Below, in pieces: positions 7,142-15,676 of a DNA stretch of 64,000 nucleotides. The stretch lies in the NCBI GenBank assembly GCA_036267255.1, contig DATAWK010000041.1:434001-498000 (forward strand), in the 5' to 3' direction. The translations under genes were made by a program, and so were the position numbers. The notes under the pieces are model-generated. The model was given only the letters and a program-made list of their open reading frames with translations. It ran no database searches and was not told where the DNA came from. Numbering within the stretch: position 1 is the first letter of the stretch; the number at the start of each line of letters is the position of its first letter. Source of the stretch: DATAWK01 sp036267255 (GTDB lineage Bacteria; Acidobacteriota; Terriglobia; Terriglobales; Acidobacteriaceae).

Positions 7142-9637
7142 TTATTGGAGGCTGTGGTATCGCCGATTCTCTGCGGGGGTAAATGTGGTGGACATTGCAC
7201 CAGTTACTGGAAGTTGAAAACGAGATTCTCCAGTAAGTCCATCCAATCCCGTCGCAGTCAGCTTTATCTGATAGTGGCCTGTACGTGTGTATGCGTGAGT
7301 GACCTTTGCCCCCTCCAGAGTTACACCATCTCCAAATTCCCACATATACGAAACAGCGGGTATCTCTGGATTCGCAAGATGGGCAGAGAAGGTCACAGTC
7401 TCCCCTGCCGTTGCTGCTGAAGGATGTTGTGCTTGCACATCCGGAGCCTTGGCCGGAACCGCAGTATCGATGATCTTCAATACCCGAACCGAATGAGCCG
7501 GTTGCGTTATGGTCAAATCATTTGACTCCTGAACTGGAATTTCTTTTTTATCCAAGACATCAGCGACAGTATAAGAACCCTTATCACTCAAGCCCAGGCT
7601 GGAAAGAGCGATCGTATGGGTCCGCGACGCATTCGTCCAATTGAAGATCGTCAGCATGCTCTGCCTCGGAGCTTCTTTCAACAGGAAGATACTCGGTTGT
7701 CCATCCTCGGGCAGATAAGACATCAGGTCGATGGGCGTGGAGGACCGGCCCAAGCGCACCATGTCCATCAGATCTTGATTTTGAACGAGCGCCAGGCGTT
7801 CCGGTTCGGAACCCAACGTTGGCAAATCGTCACCAATTTCATACATGCCGCCAGACACTGCTGCTAAAGCTATGGAGACTTTGGCCTCGTCAAGTACAAG
7901 CGGATGCATACCTCCATGCCAAGGCTGATCATCCACGACCTGGGTCGACACAGAAAAAGCATCCGGGTCCGCGACAAAAAAATTGCGATTCATATAATAC
8001 CTTGCGGCAATTCCTGATGCGGCATCTTTGCTGGCTCCAAACGTATGTCCGGTATCTTGCGATATGCGGCCGCAATCTACATATCCGACAGGATTCAACA
8101 TCACACTTCCATCTTTATCCAACAGCACGTTGTTCCCAACAGTCTCCCGAATGATACCCAGTCCGATTCTTTGCGCTTCCAGCGCCGTCGTATGGGGCCG
8201 ATAGTAATACCCTTCAATTCCGCTATCATCCATAAAATCCATCTTGATGTAGCGAATTCCCCAATCGTTCACCAGTGTAGAGTAGGTCTTTCGCAGATAG
8301 TCCTGAGCGCCTGGATTCGTTGCATCCAGCACGAACAAACGATCATTGTGATCTGTCACCCAACCAATCGGGATAGGCTCGCCTTTCGCATTGTGAACCA
8401 GCCAGTCGCGGTGGTTCTGGTATACCCAGGCTCGCTCGGAAACTTCAAAGGGCGCGGTCCAGATGCCCGGAACAAGTCCAAGTCCGCTAACTTTGTGTTC
8501 CATGCCAGCAAGTCCATAAGGGAAGACAGTAGCATTGGGCGTGCTGTATTCTCCTCGGGCATATTGATAACCCTCGTCGATGTGAAAGAAGTCGTATCCA
8601 AGCGATTTCAAATGTTGCGCGAGCCACTGGGCATTCGTTAATGCTGCTCCTTCATTTAGACCAAAGTAATAAGCGGTCCAGCTCCACCAACCCATCGGCG
8701 TCGGCGCCGTCACCCGCGCGTGGTGGAGTTGGCGAATTAGCGACCCGTATGTTTCCAGTTGGTGGTGATAATCCGTGTCCGCACTTAAAAGCAATCTTTC
8801 CGAGGGCAACTCTGCTCCCGAAGCAACCGGCAGCTTCAACTGCACCTGATCTTCTGCAGGAGAATCCTGAAGTGAATTCTCTTTCTCCAGTTCCGTGGTT
8901 CCGGCGGAGTCGACCTCGTACGCAGCAATGTGTGGTTGTGAGGCATCTCCCGAAAGATGAAGGCGAAGAACTGTCAGAAAGCGATCTGACGTCAGGCTGC
9001 CGACAAAAAAACTCCTGTGGCTCTGCCGGTTGTAGATAAGCTGGCTGCCAACCCCACGATGCATATGATTCGTGGCATCAGCTAGGTCGTGAATCGTAAT
9101 ATTCGGTCGATCCTCGCTGAAGCTATCGGAGAGAACACGATCTTCAAGAGGTGGGCCTCCCAATTCCAGAATAGAGTTTCCCGATGCCATGATCGGGCGA
9201 ATCGCTTCGACATTAATTGTTTCGGACGTTGCATTGCGTACAAATACCTGAATATCGGCGAAGGGCTTATCCGGATAGGCGCGCAAATGATAGATAAGCT
9301 CCGGCGAGTTCGATAAACCCGAAAAGGTAACAGTCCACTCGTCAGCCGAACCCAGGTCATCTGTTATCTTGGAAATCTTCACAGTATGCTTTGGATAAAT
9401 TTTGGACTCTAACCATCGACCATCCAACTGAACTGCCACACCGGACTGAAGTATTGGAGTTGCGGAGCCTGGTATCCCGATGCTGTAACTGCCATCCGCA
9501 GGATCGATCTTCACTTGAAGCGGCCGCTGAGTACTTTGCGCAACCAGAGAAGAACCATTGCAGAGCATAACCGCAATTCCAGCGAGCATGTAGATGCAAG
9601 TTGCACCGAATACCCTTCGAATCCAGCTGCGTACCAT
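7142..9637 (-). CDS. Secreted clan GH-D (GH36-like) alpha-galactosidase with PKD domain
   Basis: An 831-residue protein; GGAGGAAG sits seven bases before the chosen ATG, ten codons after an upstream alternative start. An N-terminal signal peptide ends near LVAQ. A beta-sandwich leads into a TIM barrel beginning at TPMGWWSWTAYYFG. The nucleophile is probably Asp467 in IRYIKMDFMDD and the acid/base Asp528 in CGRISQDTGHT. The C-terminus is a PKD domain (YMWEFGDGVTLEGA, VTHAYTRTGHYQIKLTATG), which often binds polysaccharide or acts as a spacer. Expected to remove alpha-galactosyl or related residues outside the cytoplasm. It follows a GH27 gene 325 bp upstream on the same strand, which points to a shared substrate. 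Confidence 0.82.
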   Translation of the reverse strand: MVRSWIRRVFGATCIYMLAGIAVMLCNGSSLVAQSTQRPLQVKIDPADGSYSIGIPGSATPILQSGVAVQLDGRWLESKIYPKHTVKISKITDDLGSADEWTVTFSGLSNSPELIYHLRAYPDKPFADIQVFVRNATSETINVEAIRPIMASGNSILELGGPPLEDRVLSDSFSEDRPNITIHDLADATNHMHRGVGSQLIYNRQSHRSFFVGSLTSDRFLTVLRLHLSGDASQPHIAAYEVDSAGTTELEKENSLQDSPAEDQVQLKLPVASGAELPSERLLLSADTDYHHQLETYGSLIRQLHHARVTAPTPMGWWSWTAYYFGLNEGAALTNAQWLAQHLKSLGYDFFHIDEGYQYARGEYSTPNATVFPYGLAGMEHKVSGLGLVPGIWTAPFEVSERAWVYQNHRDWLVHNAKGEPIPIGWVTDHNDRLFVLDATNPGAQDYLRKTYSTLVNDWGIRYIKMDFMDDSGIEGYYYRPHTTALEAQRIGLGIIRETVGNNVLLDKDGSVMLNPVGYVDCGRISQDTGHTFGASKDAASGIAARYYMNRNFFVADPDAFSVSTQVVDDQPWHGGMHPLVLDEAKVSIALAAVSGGMYEIGDDLPTLGSEPERLALVQNQDLMDMVRLGRSSTPIDLMSYLPEDGQPSIFLLKEAPRQSMLTIFNWTNASRTHTIALSSLGLSDKGSYTVADVLDKKEIPVQESNDLTITQPAHSVRVLKIIDTAVPAKAPDVQAQHPSAATAGETVTFSAHLANPEIPAVSYMWEFGDGVTLEGAKVTHAYTRTGHYQIKLTATGLDGLTGESRFQLPVTGAMSTTFTPAENRRYHSLQ

Positions 9638-9961
9638 ACAACTTCCTCCATACTTCGACACGTTCATTTCGGTGGAATCGCAGGATCACAATTTTCAAAT
9701 CCAGCAATTAGAGTCTAAATTTTATTATGATTTATTCCGTTTTATAACTTTTACTATCGACTTAGGGCTTGGTCAAGCCAAACATTGGCTGCTACAACCT
9801 TGTATAGGTTGCACATGCTGCGGCATGCATCGAGAAAGCGCTCGATGCGCGATGAGCTTTCTCTCTATCCGTGCTGTACAGAACGAGTGCAGTGAACCCG
9901 CGTCCGTCGCCAGGAAAATTTTCCGGGGGGTGGCGAGTCTAAAAACGTCGGAGTGAATGTT
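9638..9961. other. 324-bp intergenic segment with hairpin
   Basis: No gene was seen. It separates the two alpha-galactosidase-type genes on the minus strand. An 8-bp inverted repeat (GAGAAAGC at 9832-9839 and GCTTTCTC at 9856-9863) could form a hairpin after the GH27 gene, without a T-run. The part next to 9637 is A/T-rich (around 9718-9760) and is the likely promoter of the GH36-like gene. Confidence 0.4.
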
Positions 9962-11164
9962 CTATTTCGAAAGCCGCAGCATGACTACCCCATGCCGGGG
10001 CACTACGGCTGTGTAGGAACCAATCACGGTTCCCAGATCCTGATGCGACCATAGATTACGGGCTTTTACAGAGCCATGGAAGCCCACATCCTTCAGTTGC
10101 ACAGTTATTGGATACGAAAACTGGCTGCGGTTGAAAAGTGCGACCGCCTTGGCTCCGTCACTGAGCGGCTTCATCCACACCTCAAATGGCCCCGTGGCAT
10201 GGATGCGATCTCCCTGGATTCCCAGTTTGTCCTGGTCGACCGCAATAACTTCCTTGTTCATCAGGATGCTCTTGGTGATGTCATCCATTTTGGACAGGTC
10301 GTTGCCTGCCAGCAGGGGCGCGGCAAGGATCGCCCATAGGCTCATATGGGTGCGATATTCATCGGGTGTCATGTGACCATTCCCGATTTCCAGCATATCC
10401 GGATCGTTCCAATGACCGGGTGCGGCATATTTCCCCAAACCCGCCTGAGAGAAACCGATCATCGACATACGCGCGTACGAATCGTTGATGTCTCCTGTCG
10501 TGCGCCAGAGATTCGCACCGACTGTGGGTCCCCAGCTCCAGACAGCATCCAGCCCGTACTGGCAAAGACTAAAGACAATTGGCCGGTGTGTGTTTAGAAG
10601 AGCCTGATGCATTTTTTCGTAGGCCTGCTGCATCATGGCCCACTCCTTCTGCTGGTCTCCGTTGGACTCCTTCTTCATGATGTCGCCGTAGCTGCAAAGA
10701 TCATATTTGAGATAATCAATGCCCCACTTGGCGTAGGTGTTCGCGTCCTGTTGCTCGTGGCCATAGCTGCCTGGGTAACCGGCACAGGTTTTCGGCCCCG
10801 GGCTGGAATAAATTCCCAGCTTAAGTCCTTTGGAGTGCACATAGTCGGCCAGCGCCTTCATGTCGGGGAATTTGCTGTTGGACTGAATATTGCCCTGGGC
10901 ATCGCGTTGCCCTTCCCATGTGTCATCGATATTTACATAAACATAGCCGGCGTCACGCATGCCGCTGGAAACCATCGTATCCGCTGCGGCACGGACGTCG
11001 GCATCGTTCACCTTGTCGGCGAAATGGTTCCAGCTATTCCAACCCATGGGAGGCGTTGCCGCTAATCGATCGGACTGTGCCTGTGCAATCGGCGAGAATG
11101 AAAAAACAAGAAGAATCGCGAACGACGCGAAGACGCAGAACATACACAACCGATGGAAACGCAT
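9962..11164 (-). CDS. Secreted GH27 alpha-galactosidase
   Basis: A 400-residue protein from an ATG with GGAG five bases upstream; a TTG seven codons earlier is less likely. A signal peptide (FCVFASFAILLVFSFSPIAQA) precedes the barrel. GH27 hallmarks are TPPMGWNSWNHF, YVYVNIDDTW, LGIYSSPGPKTCAG, nucleophile Asp155 in DYLKYDLCSYG, acid/base Asp225 in LWRTTGDIND, and GHWNDPDMLEIG. A short C-terminal beta domain follows. Length is normal. It hydrolyses alpha-1,6-galactose from galactomannan or raffinose-type sugars outside the cell. Transcribed away from the arabinose operon. Confidence 0.93.
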   Translation of the reverse strand: MRFHRLCMFCVFASFAILLVFSFSPIAQAQSDRLAATPPMGWNSWNHFADKVNDADVRAAADTMVSSGMRDAGYVYVNIDDTWEGQRDAQGNIQSNSKFPDMKALADYVHSKGLKLGIYSSPGPKTCAGYPGSYGHEQQDANTYAKWGIDYLKYDLCSYGDIMKKESNGDQQKEWAMMQQAYEKMHQALLNTHRPIVFSLCQYGLDAVWSWGPTVGANLWRTTGDINDSYARMSMIGFSQAGLGKYAAPGHWNDPDMLEIGNGHMTPDEYRTHMSLWAILAAPLLAGNDLSKMDDITKSILMNKEVIAVDQDKLGIQGDRIHATGPFEVWMKPLSDGAKAVALFNRSQFSYPITVQLKDVGFHGSVKARNLWSHQDLGTVIGSYTAVVPRHGVVMLRLSK

Positions 11165-11386
11165 GCAAGCTCCATTTCTTATCAAATGAAAACGGTAACA
11201 TCAATGACCTTGCGCGTAAATAGCGCAATGTATTGCCAAGGTTACAGATGGCAATGCAATGGGCTTTAGCCTCCAACCACACGCGTTTGCCGATGCGTGA
11301 TCACATTTCTAAAACAGTAGCAACGGCTGCTCCCCTCAAAGGTTGGCAAGGATGGAACCTAGACACTGCCGGTTTCAATTAAGTGC

Positions 11387-11428
11387 TTGTTTTACCCCTA
11401 TGCAGCTCTTATCTTGTAAATGTTTACT
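11387..11428 (+). promoter_or_regulatory. Arabinose operon promoter with LacI-type operator
   Basis: TTGTTT at 11387-11392 and TATCTT at 11410-11415 are 17 bp apart. GTAAATGTTTAC at 11416-11427 lies directly after the -10 box; it is an inverted repeat with 5-bp arms and resembles LacI/GalR-family operators (consensus near TGTAAACGTTTACA). Position over the start point fits repression. The site falls inside the longest reading of the first gene, which argues that translation starts further downstream. Confidence 0.55.
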
Positions 11429-11469
11429 CGAAATCTCCTGCCTCTGATTCAAACCATGGATTGGATTGC

Positions 11470-12168
11470 TTGAAACTGCACGAACTAAGGCGCGAAATAG
11501 TCCACGCGAACCAGGAAATTGTCCGCAATGGCCTAGTAGTGTCGACTTTTGGCAACGTAAGTGGAATTGCGCGTGCCGAGGGTCTGGTGGCTATCAAGCC
11601 GAGTGGCGTGCCCTATGAGACGTTGAAGCCAGAAGATATCGTGTTGACGGACATGGATGGGAAGATTGTCGAAGGCCGGCTGAAGCCGTCATCGGACCTG
11701 GCGACACACCTAGTGTTGTATCGCGCCTTTCCAGAGATTGGCGGCGTGGTGCATACCCATTCCGAATACGCCACGGCATGGGCCCAGGCGATGAAGCCGA
11801 TTCCCTGTTACGGTACGACGCATGCCGATTATTTCCACGGTCCTGTGCCAGTCACTCGCACGCTGCGTGCAGACGAAGTGCAGCAGGCGTATGTCCACAA
11901 TACAGGCAAGGTGATCGTGCAGTGCTTCCGCGATCAAGGACGGGATCCATTGTCGGTTCCAGCGGTGCTGGTGGCCGGACATGCTCCTTTCTGCTGGGGC
12001 AGAACGCTGGAAGATGCCGTCCATCACGCCGTGATTTTGGAATATGTGGCACGGTTGGCTTTGCACACGGAAACATTGGCAGGACCACAGGCCGAAATTT
12101 CTCAGCATCTGATGGATCACCATCACGAGCGGAAGTACGGTACAAATGCGACGTATGGTCAGAAGTAG
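11470..12168 (+). CDS. araD: L-ribulose-5-phosphate 4-epimerase
   Basis: A class II aldolase-fold enzyme of 232 residues from the TTG chosen; a TTG three codons earlier is equally possible, and a longer GTG reading would include the promoter. AraD signatures are present: GNVSGIAR, AIKPSGVPYETLKPEDIVL, LKPSSDLATHLVLYRAFP, the zinc-site GGVVHTHSEYATAWAQ, and GTTHADYFHGPVPVTR. It converts L-ribulose-5-phosphate to D-xylulose-5-phosphate, the last step of L-arabinose use. First gene of a plus-strand operon with a symporter, isomerase, kinase and arabinofuranosidase. L-fuculose-phosphate aldolase is the main alternative, less likely beside a ribulokinase. Confidence 0.87.
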   Translation: MKLHELRREIVHANQEIVRNGLVVSTFGNVSGIARAEGLVAIKPSGVPYETLKPEDIVLTDMDGKIVEGRLKPSSDLATHLVLYRAFPEIGGVVHTHSEYATAWAQAMKPIPCYGTTHADYFHGPVPVTRTLRADEVQQAYVHNTGKVIVQCFRDQGRDPLSVPAVLVAGHAPFCWGRTLEDAVHHAVILEYVARLALHTETLAGPQAEISQHLMDHHHERKYGTNATYGQK

Positions 12169-12224
12169 TCATATGGCCGTCAAACGATAGCGGGGGAAAG
12201 AATACACATGAGGCATACGAACGC

Positions 12225-13979
12225 ATGATGATTTCGCCTGGTGCTTTAGGCATCTTCCCAGCGCAGCACACCTTGGCAATCCTTTTGGCTGCACCGGCAT
12301 CCACGCACCTGGCGCATCTGGCGCCCCTGGATATTGTCATCATCGCGGTTTATTTCGTGATGGTGATCTACATCGGCTTTTACCTGAAGCAGCGTAACAA
12401 CACGAGCGAGGAATTCTTTCTGGCCGGCCGGGAGATGACGGCCTGGATTGCCGGGCTGAGTTTTATCTCGGCCAACATGGGGTCGCTGGAGCTGATGGGA
12501 TGGGCGGCGGCCTCCTATCAGTACGGCATTCTGGCGGCACACTGGTACTGGATCGGCGCAATCCCGGCCATGCTCTTTCTCGGCCTAGTGATGATGCCTT
12601 TCTATTACGTTTCCAAAACACACTCGGTTCCGGGATATTTGAAGTTGCGCTTTGGTGAATCGAGCCGTCTGCTGGCCGCAATTTCCTTTGCCGTGATGAC
12701 GGTCCTGATGAGCGGCATCAACATGTACGCGATGGCGCTGGTCATGAAGGTCGTGCTGGGCTGGAACATTCACTTCAGCATCTGGGTTTCGTCGATCACG
12801 GTCGCACTCTACGTTGCACTGGGCGGTTTGCGATCCGCCATCTTCAACGAGGTGTTGCAGTTTGTGCTGATTTGGGCCGGTGCCTTGCTGATTCCTATCC
12901 TGGGCCTGATTGAAACCCACGGCTGGCACGGCATGCAGGCGCGCATCCAGCATAATTTTCCCGGGCAGGACTTCACACATATGTGGCGCGGGCTGGGTTC
13001 CTTCAGCAACAACCCCATGGGAGTGCACTGGACGGGCATCGTCTTTGGCCTGGGCTTTGTGATTTCCTTTGGCTACTGGACAACGGATTTTCTGGTCGTC
13101 CAGCGTGTGCTTTCAGCAAAAAACCTGCGCGCTGCGCAGATGGCCCCGGTCCTTGGCGCGGGGTTCAAGATGCTGGTGCCGCTGATCGTGATTTTGCCCG
13201 GACTGCTGGGTTTGGCCGTACTGCCGCACCTGCTGCCGGAAAGCATTGCGGTTCACACGGCAGGATCCTACAGCTACAACGAAGTGCTGCCGCTCATGCT
13301 GGTGCGTTATTGCGGACCAGGTTTGCTAGGCCTGGGTATCACGGCGCTGATTGCCGGCTTCATGTCTGGCATGGCGGGCAATGTCAGCGCGTTTTCCGCC
13401 GTGTGGACCTACGATATTTATCAAGCGCAGATCAACAAGCGCGCGCCCGATAGCCACTACGTCAGCATAGGACGTTGGTCGACGATTCTGGGCGTGATCG
13501 TCAGCATCGGCGCGGCATATCTGGTGATGCAGTTTGCCAGCATCATGGACTATGTTCAGGCCCTGTTCAGTTTCTTTATCGCGCCACTGTTCGGCACGGT
13601 GATTCTTGGCATGCTGTGGAAGCGAGCAACGTCTGCAGGAGGGTTCTGGGGACTGCTCTCCGGGACCGTGGCCTCGGTGGGGCTATATCTATGGGTGCAC
13701 TTCAACCCAGCAGCCCTGGCGAAGGTCGCCTTCTCCGTCCATGCCAAGACGATGGCGGAGAATCTGTACCGTGCGCTGTGGGCGTGGGTGGTCTGCGTGG
13801 TGGTTACGATCGTGGTCAGCTTATTGACAAAACCCAAACCGGAGTCGGAACTGCAAGGGCTAGTGTATGGGGCGACAGTAATTCCTCATGAAGGCCCGAT
13901 GCCGTTGTATAAGAATCACTGGTTCTGGGCATCCATCGTGATCGTCATTTTCTTTGTCCTCAACATTATGTTTTGGTAG
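12225..13979 (+). CDS. Sodium:solute symporter (SSS family), probable arabinose importer
   Basis: A 584-residue protein with about 14 hydrophobic segments. SSS features include APLDIVIIAVYFVMVIYIGF, NNTSEEFFLAGREMTAWIAG, GWAAASYQYGI, VPGYLKLRFGESSR and ALIAGFMSGMAGNVSAFS. Length matches SGLT-like carriers. Imports a sugar with sodium across the inner membrane; arabinose is inferred from the operon. The open frame extends far upstream through araD in another frame, but family alignment supports the ATG pair at 12225/12228. A six-codon frame (12208-12228) with a good ribosome site (GGGGGAAAG) ends on this start, so translation may be coupled to it. Confidence 0.87.
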   Translation: MMISPGALGIFPAQHTLAILLAAPASTHLAHLAPLDIVIIAVYFVMVIYIGFYLKQRNNTSEEFFLAGREMTAWIAGLSFISANMGSLELMGWAAASYQYGILAAHWYWIGAIPAMLFLGLVMMPFYYVSKTHSVPGYLKLRFGESSRLLAAISFAVMTVLMSGINMYAMALVMKVVLGWNIHFSIWVSSITVALYVALGGLRSAIFNEVLQFVLIWAGALLIPILGLIETHGWHGMQARIQHNFPGQDFTHMWRGLGSFSNNPMGVHWTGIVFGLGFVISFGYWTTDFLVVQRVLSAKNLRAAQMAPVLGAGFKMLVPLIVILPGLLGLAVLPHLLPESIAVHTAGSYSYNEVLPLMLVRYCGPGLLGLGITALIAGFMSGMAGNVSAFSAVWTYDIYQAQINKRAPDSHYVSIGRWSTILGVIVSIGAAYLVMQFASIMDYVQALFSFFIAPLFGTVILGMLWKRATSAGGFWGLLSGTVASVGLYLWVHFNPAALAKVAFSVHAKTMAENLYRALWAWVVCVVVTIVVSLLTKPKPESELQGLVYGATVIPHEGPMPLYKNHWFWASIVIVIFFVLNIMFW

Positions 13980-14006
13980 CAGTGGGCTTGGATAGGAGCA
14001 CGCGCG

Positions 14007-14222
14007 ATGCACAACACGAACATTTCCATCTGGTTTTTCAACGGCGTTCTGTTGACCCTTTATGGTCTGCTGATCGGAGGCTATGGGGTGTACGAGTGGG
14101 TCACGCACCGAACGGCACCTGTGGTGCTGGCATATCTGCACGCGCCTGTGTGGTGGGGTGGCATTCTGCTGGTTCTTGGGATCGGGTATTGTGTGAAGTT
14201 CGCGCCGGGCAAAGAAAAGTAG
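14007..14222 (+). CDS. Small two-TM membrane protein
   Basis: A 71-residue protein with two hydrophobic segments (WFFNGVLLTLYGLLIGGYGV and WWGGILLVLGIGYCVKF) and a short polar C-terminus. TAGGAGC precedes the ATG by about ten bases. It sits 27 bp after the symporter and 27 bp before the isomerase, within the operon. No family was recognised with certainty. Some SSS carriers have small membrane partners, so a symporter accessory role is a reasonable inference, but this is not the usual sequence of such subunits. Confidence 0.7.
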   Translation: MHNTNISIWFFNGVLLTLYGLLIGGYGVYEWVTHRTAPVVLAYLHAPVWWGGILLVLGIGYCVKFAPGKEK

Positions 14223-14249
14223 TGCGGTAACGCAATACAGGAGAAGGCA

Positions 14250-15674
14250 ATGAGCAAGAGACAAATGACATTTGGAATGATCGTCGGCAATCGTGGATTT
14301 TTCCCCGATCACCTGGCCAAGGAGGGTCGCGAAGAGATGTTGCGCGTGATGGAAGGCGCAGGCATCCACGTGATCGCGCTGACACCGGAAGAGTCGAAAT
14401 ACGGCGCGATTGAAACGCATGCGGAGGCCCGGCGCTGCGGTGATCTTTTTCGCCAGCACCATGATGAGATTGATGGCGTCGTTGTCACGTTACCCAACTT
14501 TGGCGATGAGCGCGCCATTGCCGATGCCCTGCGTTATTCCGCGCTGCAGGTTCCAGTACTGGTGCAGGCGACACCGGACAAAACGGCCAAGATGACGATT
14601 GCTTTCCGCCGCGACAGTTTTTGCGGCAAGATGTCGGCCTGCAACAATTTGATGCAGTACGGCATTCCTTACTCCCTGACCAAACTGCATACGGTCTCTC
14701 CCAGCTCCGATGCCTTTAAAAAAGATCTGGCATGGTTCTCTGCAATCTGTCGTATCGTGCGTGGTCTTACCAATCTGCGTATCGGCTCCATAGGAGCACG
14801 GCCAGCGGCCTTCAACACGGTTCGCTACAGCGAGAAACTGCTCGAAGCCAGCGGTATTTCCGTTGAGCCGATCGATCTTTCGGAGATTCTGGGCCGCATT
14901 GACCGCCTGAAGAATGGTGGCGGTAACGTGGATGCCAAACTGGCCGCGATCAAGCAGTATGTTAAGACTGGCGACGTTCCCGAACCGGCACTGGTCAAGA
15001 TGGCCAAGTTGGGCTGGGTGATTGAGGAGTGGATGCAGCAGACGCAAACGACGATCAGTGCTGTCCAGTGCTGGACAGCACTGGAAGAATATTTCGGTGT
15101 CGTGCCTTGCACCATTATGAGCATGATGAGCGAGAACCTGATTCCATCAGCCTGTGAAGTGGATGTGGTTGGCACATTGAGCATGCATGCATTGGCGCTG
15201 GCCTCCGAGACTCCGAGTGCTCTGCTGGACTGGAACAACAACTATGGCGACGATCCGGACAAGGCTGTTTGTTTCCACTGCTCCAACCTGCCCAAGCACT
15301 TTTTCAACGATGTCATCATGGACTTTCAAGCCATCATTGCCGGGACTGTAGGCAAGGAAAATACCTTCGGTACCTGCGTGGGCCGCGTGAAGGCTGGCAC
15401 CATGAGTTATGCTCGCTTCTCCACAGACGACCACAATGGCGAGATGCGTGGCTACGTTGGCCAGGGTCAATTCACGAACGATCCGCTGGAGACTTTCGGC
15501 GGCGCCGGTGTTGTGCAGATTCCACGTATGCAACGCCTGCTGCGCTTCATCTGCGAAGAAGGTTTTGAGCACCACGTTGCGGCCAACTTCTCTGAGAGCG
15601 CCAGCGCTGTGTATGAGGCAGCCAGCAACTATCTCGGCTGGAACATGTATTACCACGAGCCGGAAGAAGAGTAA
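14250..15674 (+). CDS. L-fucose/L-arabinose isomerase-family protein, probable L-arabinose isomerase
   Basis: A 474-residue protein with the fucose-isomerase fold: N-terminal MTFGMIVGNRGFFPDHLA, a central VVTLPNFGDERAIADAL, and the metal-site region MMSENLIPSACEVDVVG. The C-terminal domain contains HCSNLPKHFF and GTMSYARFSTDD. It is not recognisably the classical AraA sequence, yet it lies between the arabinose symporter and ribulokinase (2 bp before araB), where araA belongs. Predicted reaction: L-arabinose to L-ribulose in the cytoplasm, with a divalent metal. Alternative: fucose or another aldose isomerase; the kinase and epimerase beside it favour arabinose. Confidence 0.8.
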   Translation: MSKRQMTFGMIVGNRGFFPDHLAKEGREEMLRVMEGAGIHVIALTPEESKYGAIETHAEARRCGDLFRQHHDEIDGVVVTLPNFGDERAIADALRYSALQVPVLVQATPDKTAKMTIAFRRDSFCGKMSACNNLMQYGIPYSLTKLHTVSPSSDAFKKDLAWFSAICRIVRGLTNLRIGSIGARPAAFNTVRYSEKLLEASGISVEPIDLSEILGRIDRLKNGGGNVDAKLAAIKQYVKTGDVPEPALVKMAKLGWVIEEWMQQTQTTISAVQCWTALEEYFGVVPCTIMSMMSENLIPSACEVDVVGTLSMHALALASETPSALLDWNNNYGDDPDKAVCFHCSNLPKHFFNDVIMDFQAIIAGTVGKENTFGTCVGRVKAGTMSYARFSTDDHNGEMRGYVGQGQFTNDPLETFGGAGVVQIPRMQRLLRFICEEGFEHHVAANFSESASAVYEAASNYLGWNMYYHEPEEE

Positions 15675-15676
15675 CA

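Noticed and set aside
9832..9863. Intrinsic terminator after the GH27 gene
   Set aside because: The stem is only 8 bp with a 16-base loop and lacks a T-run; kept only as a hairpin note.
11778..12224. The N-terminal extension of the symporter frame (about 149 residues overlapping araD)
   Set aside because: It overlaps araD in another frame, has biased composition, and SSS proteins begin with the segment found after 12225.
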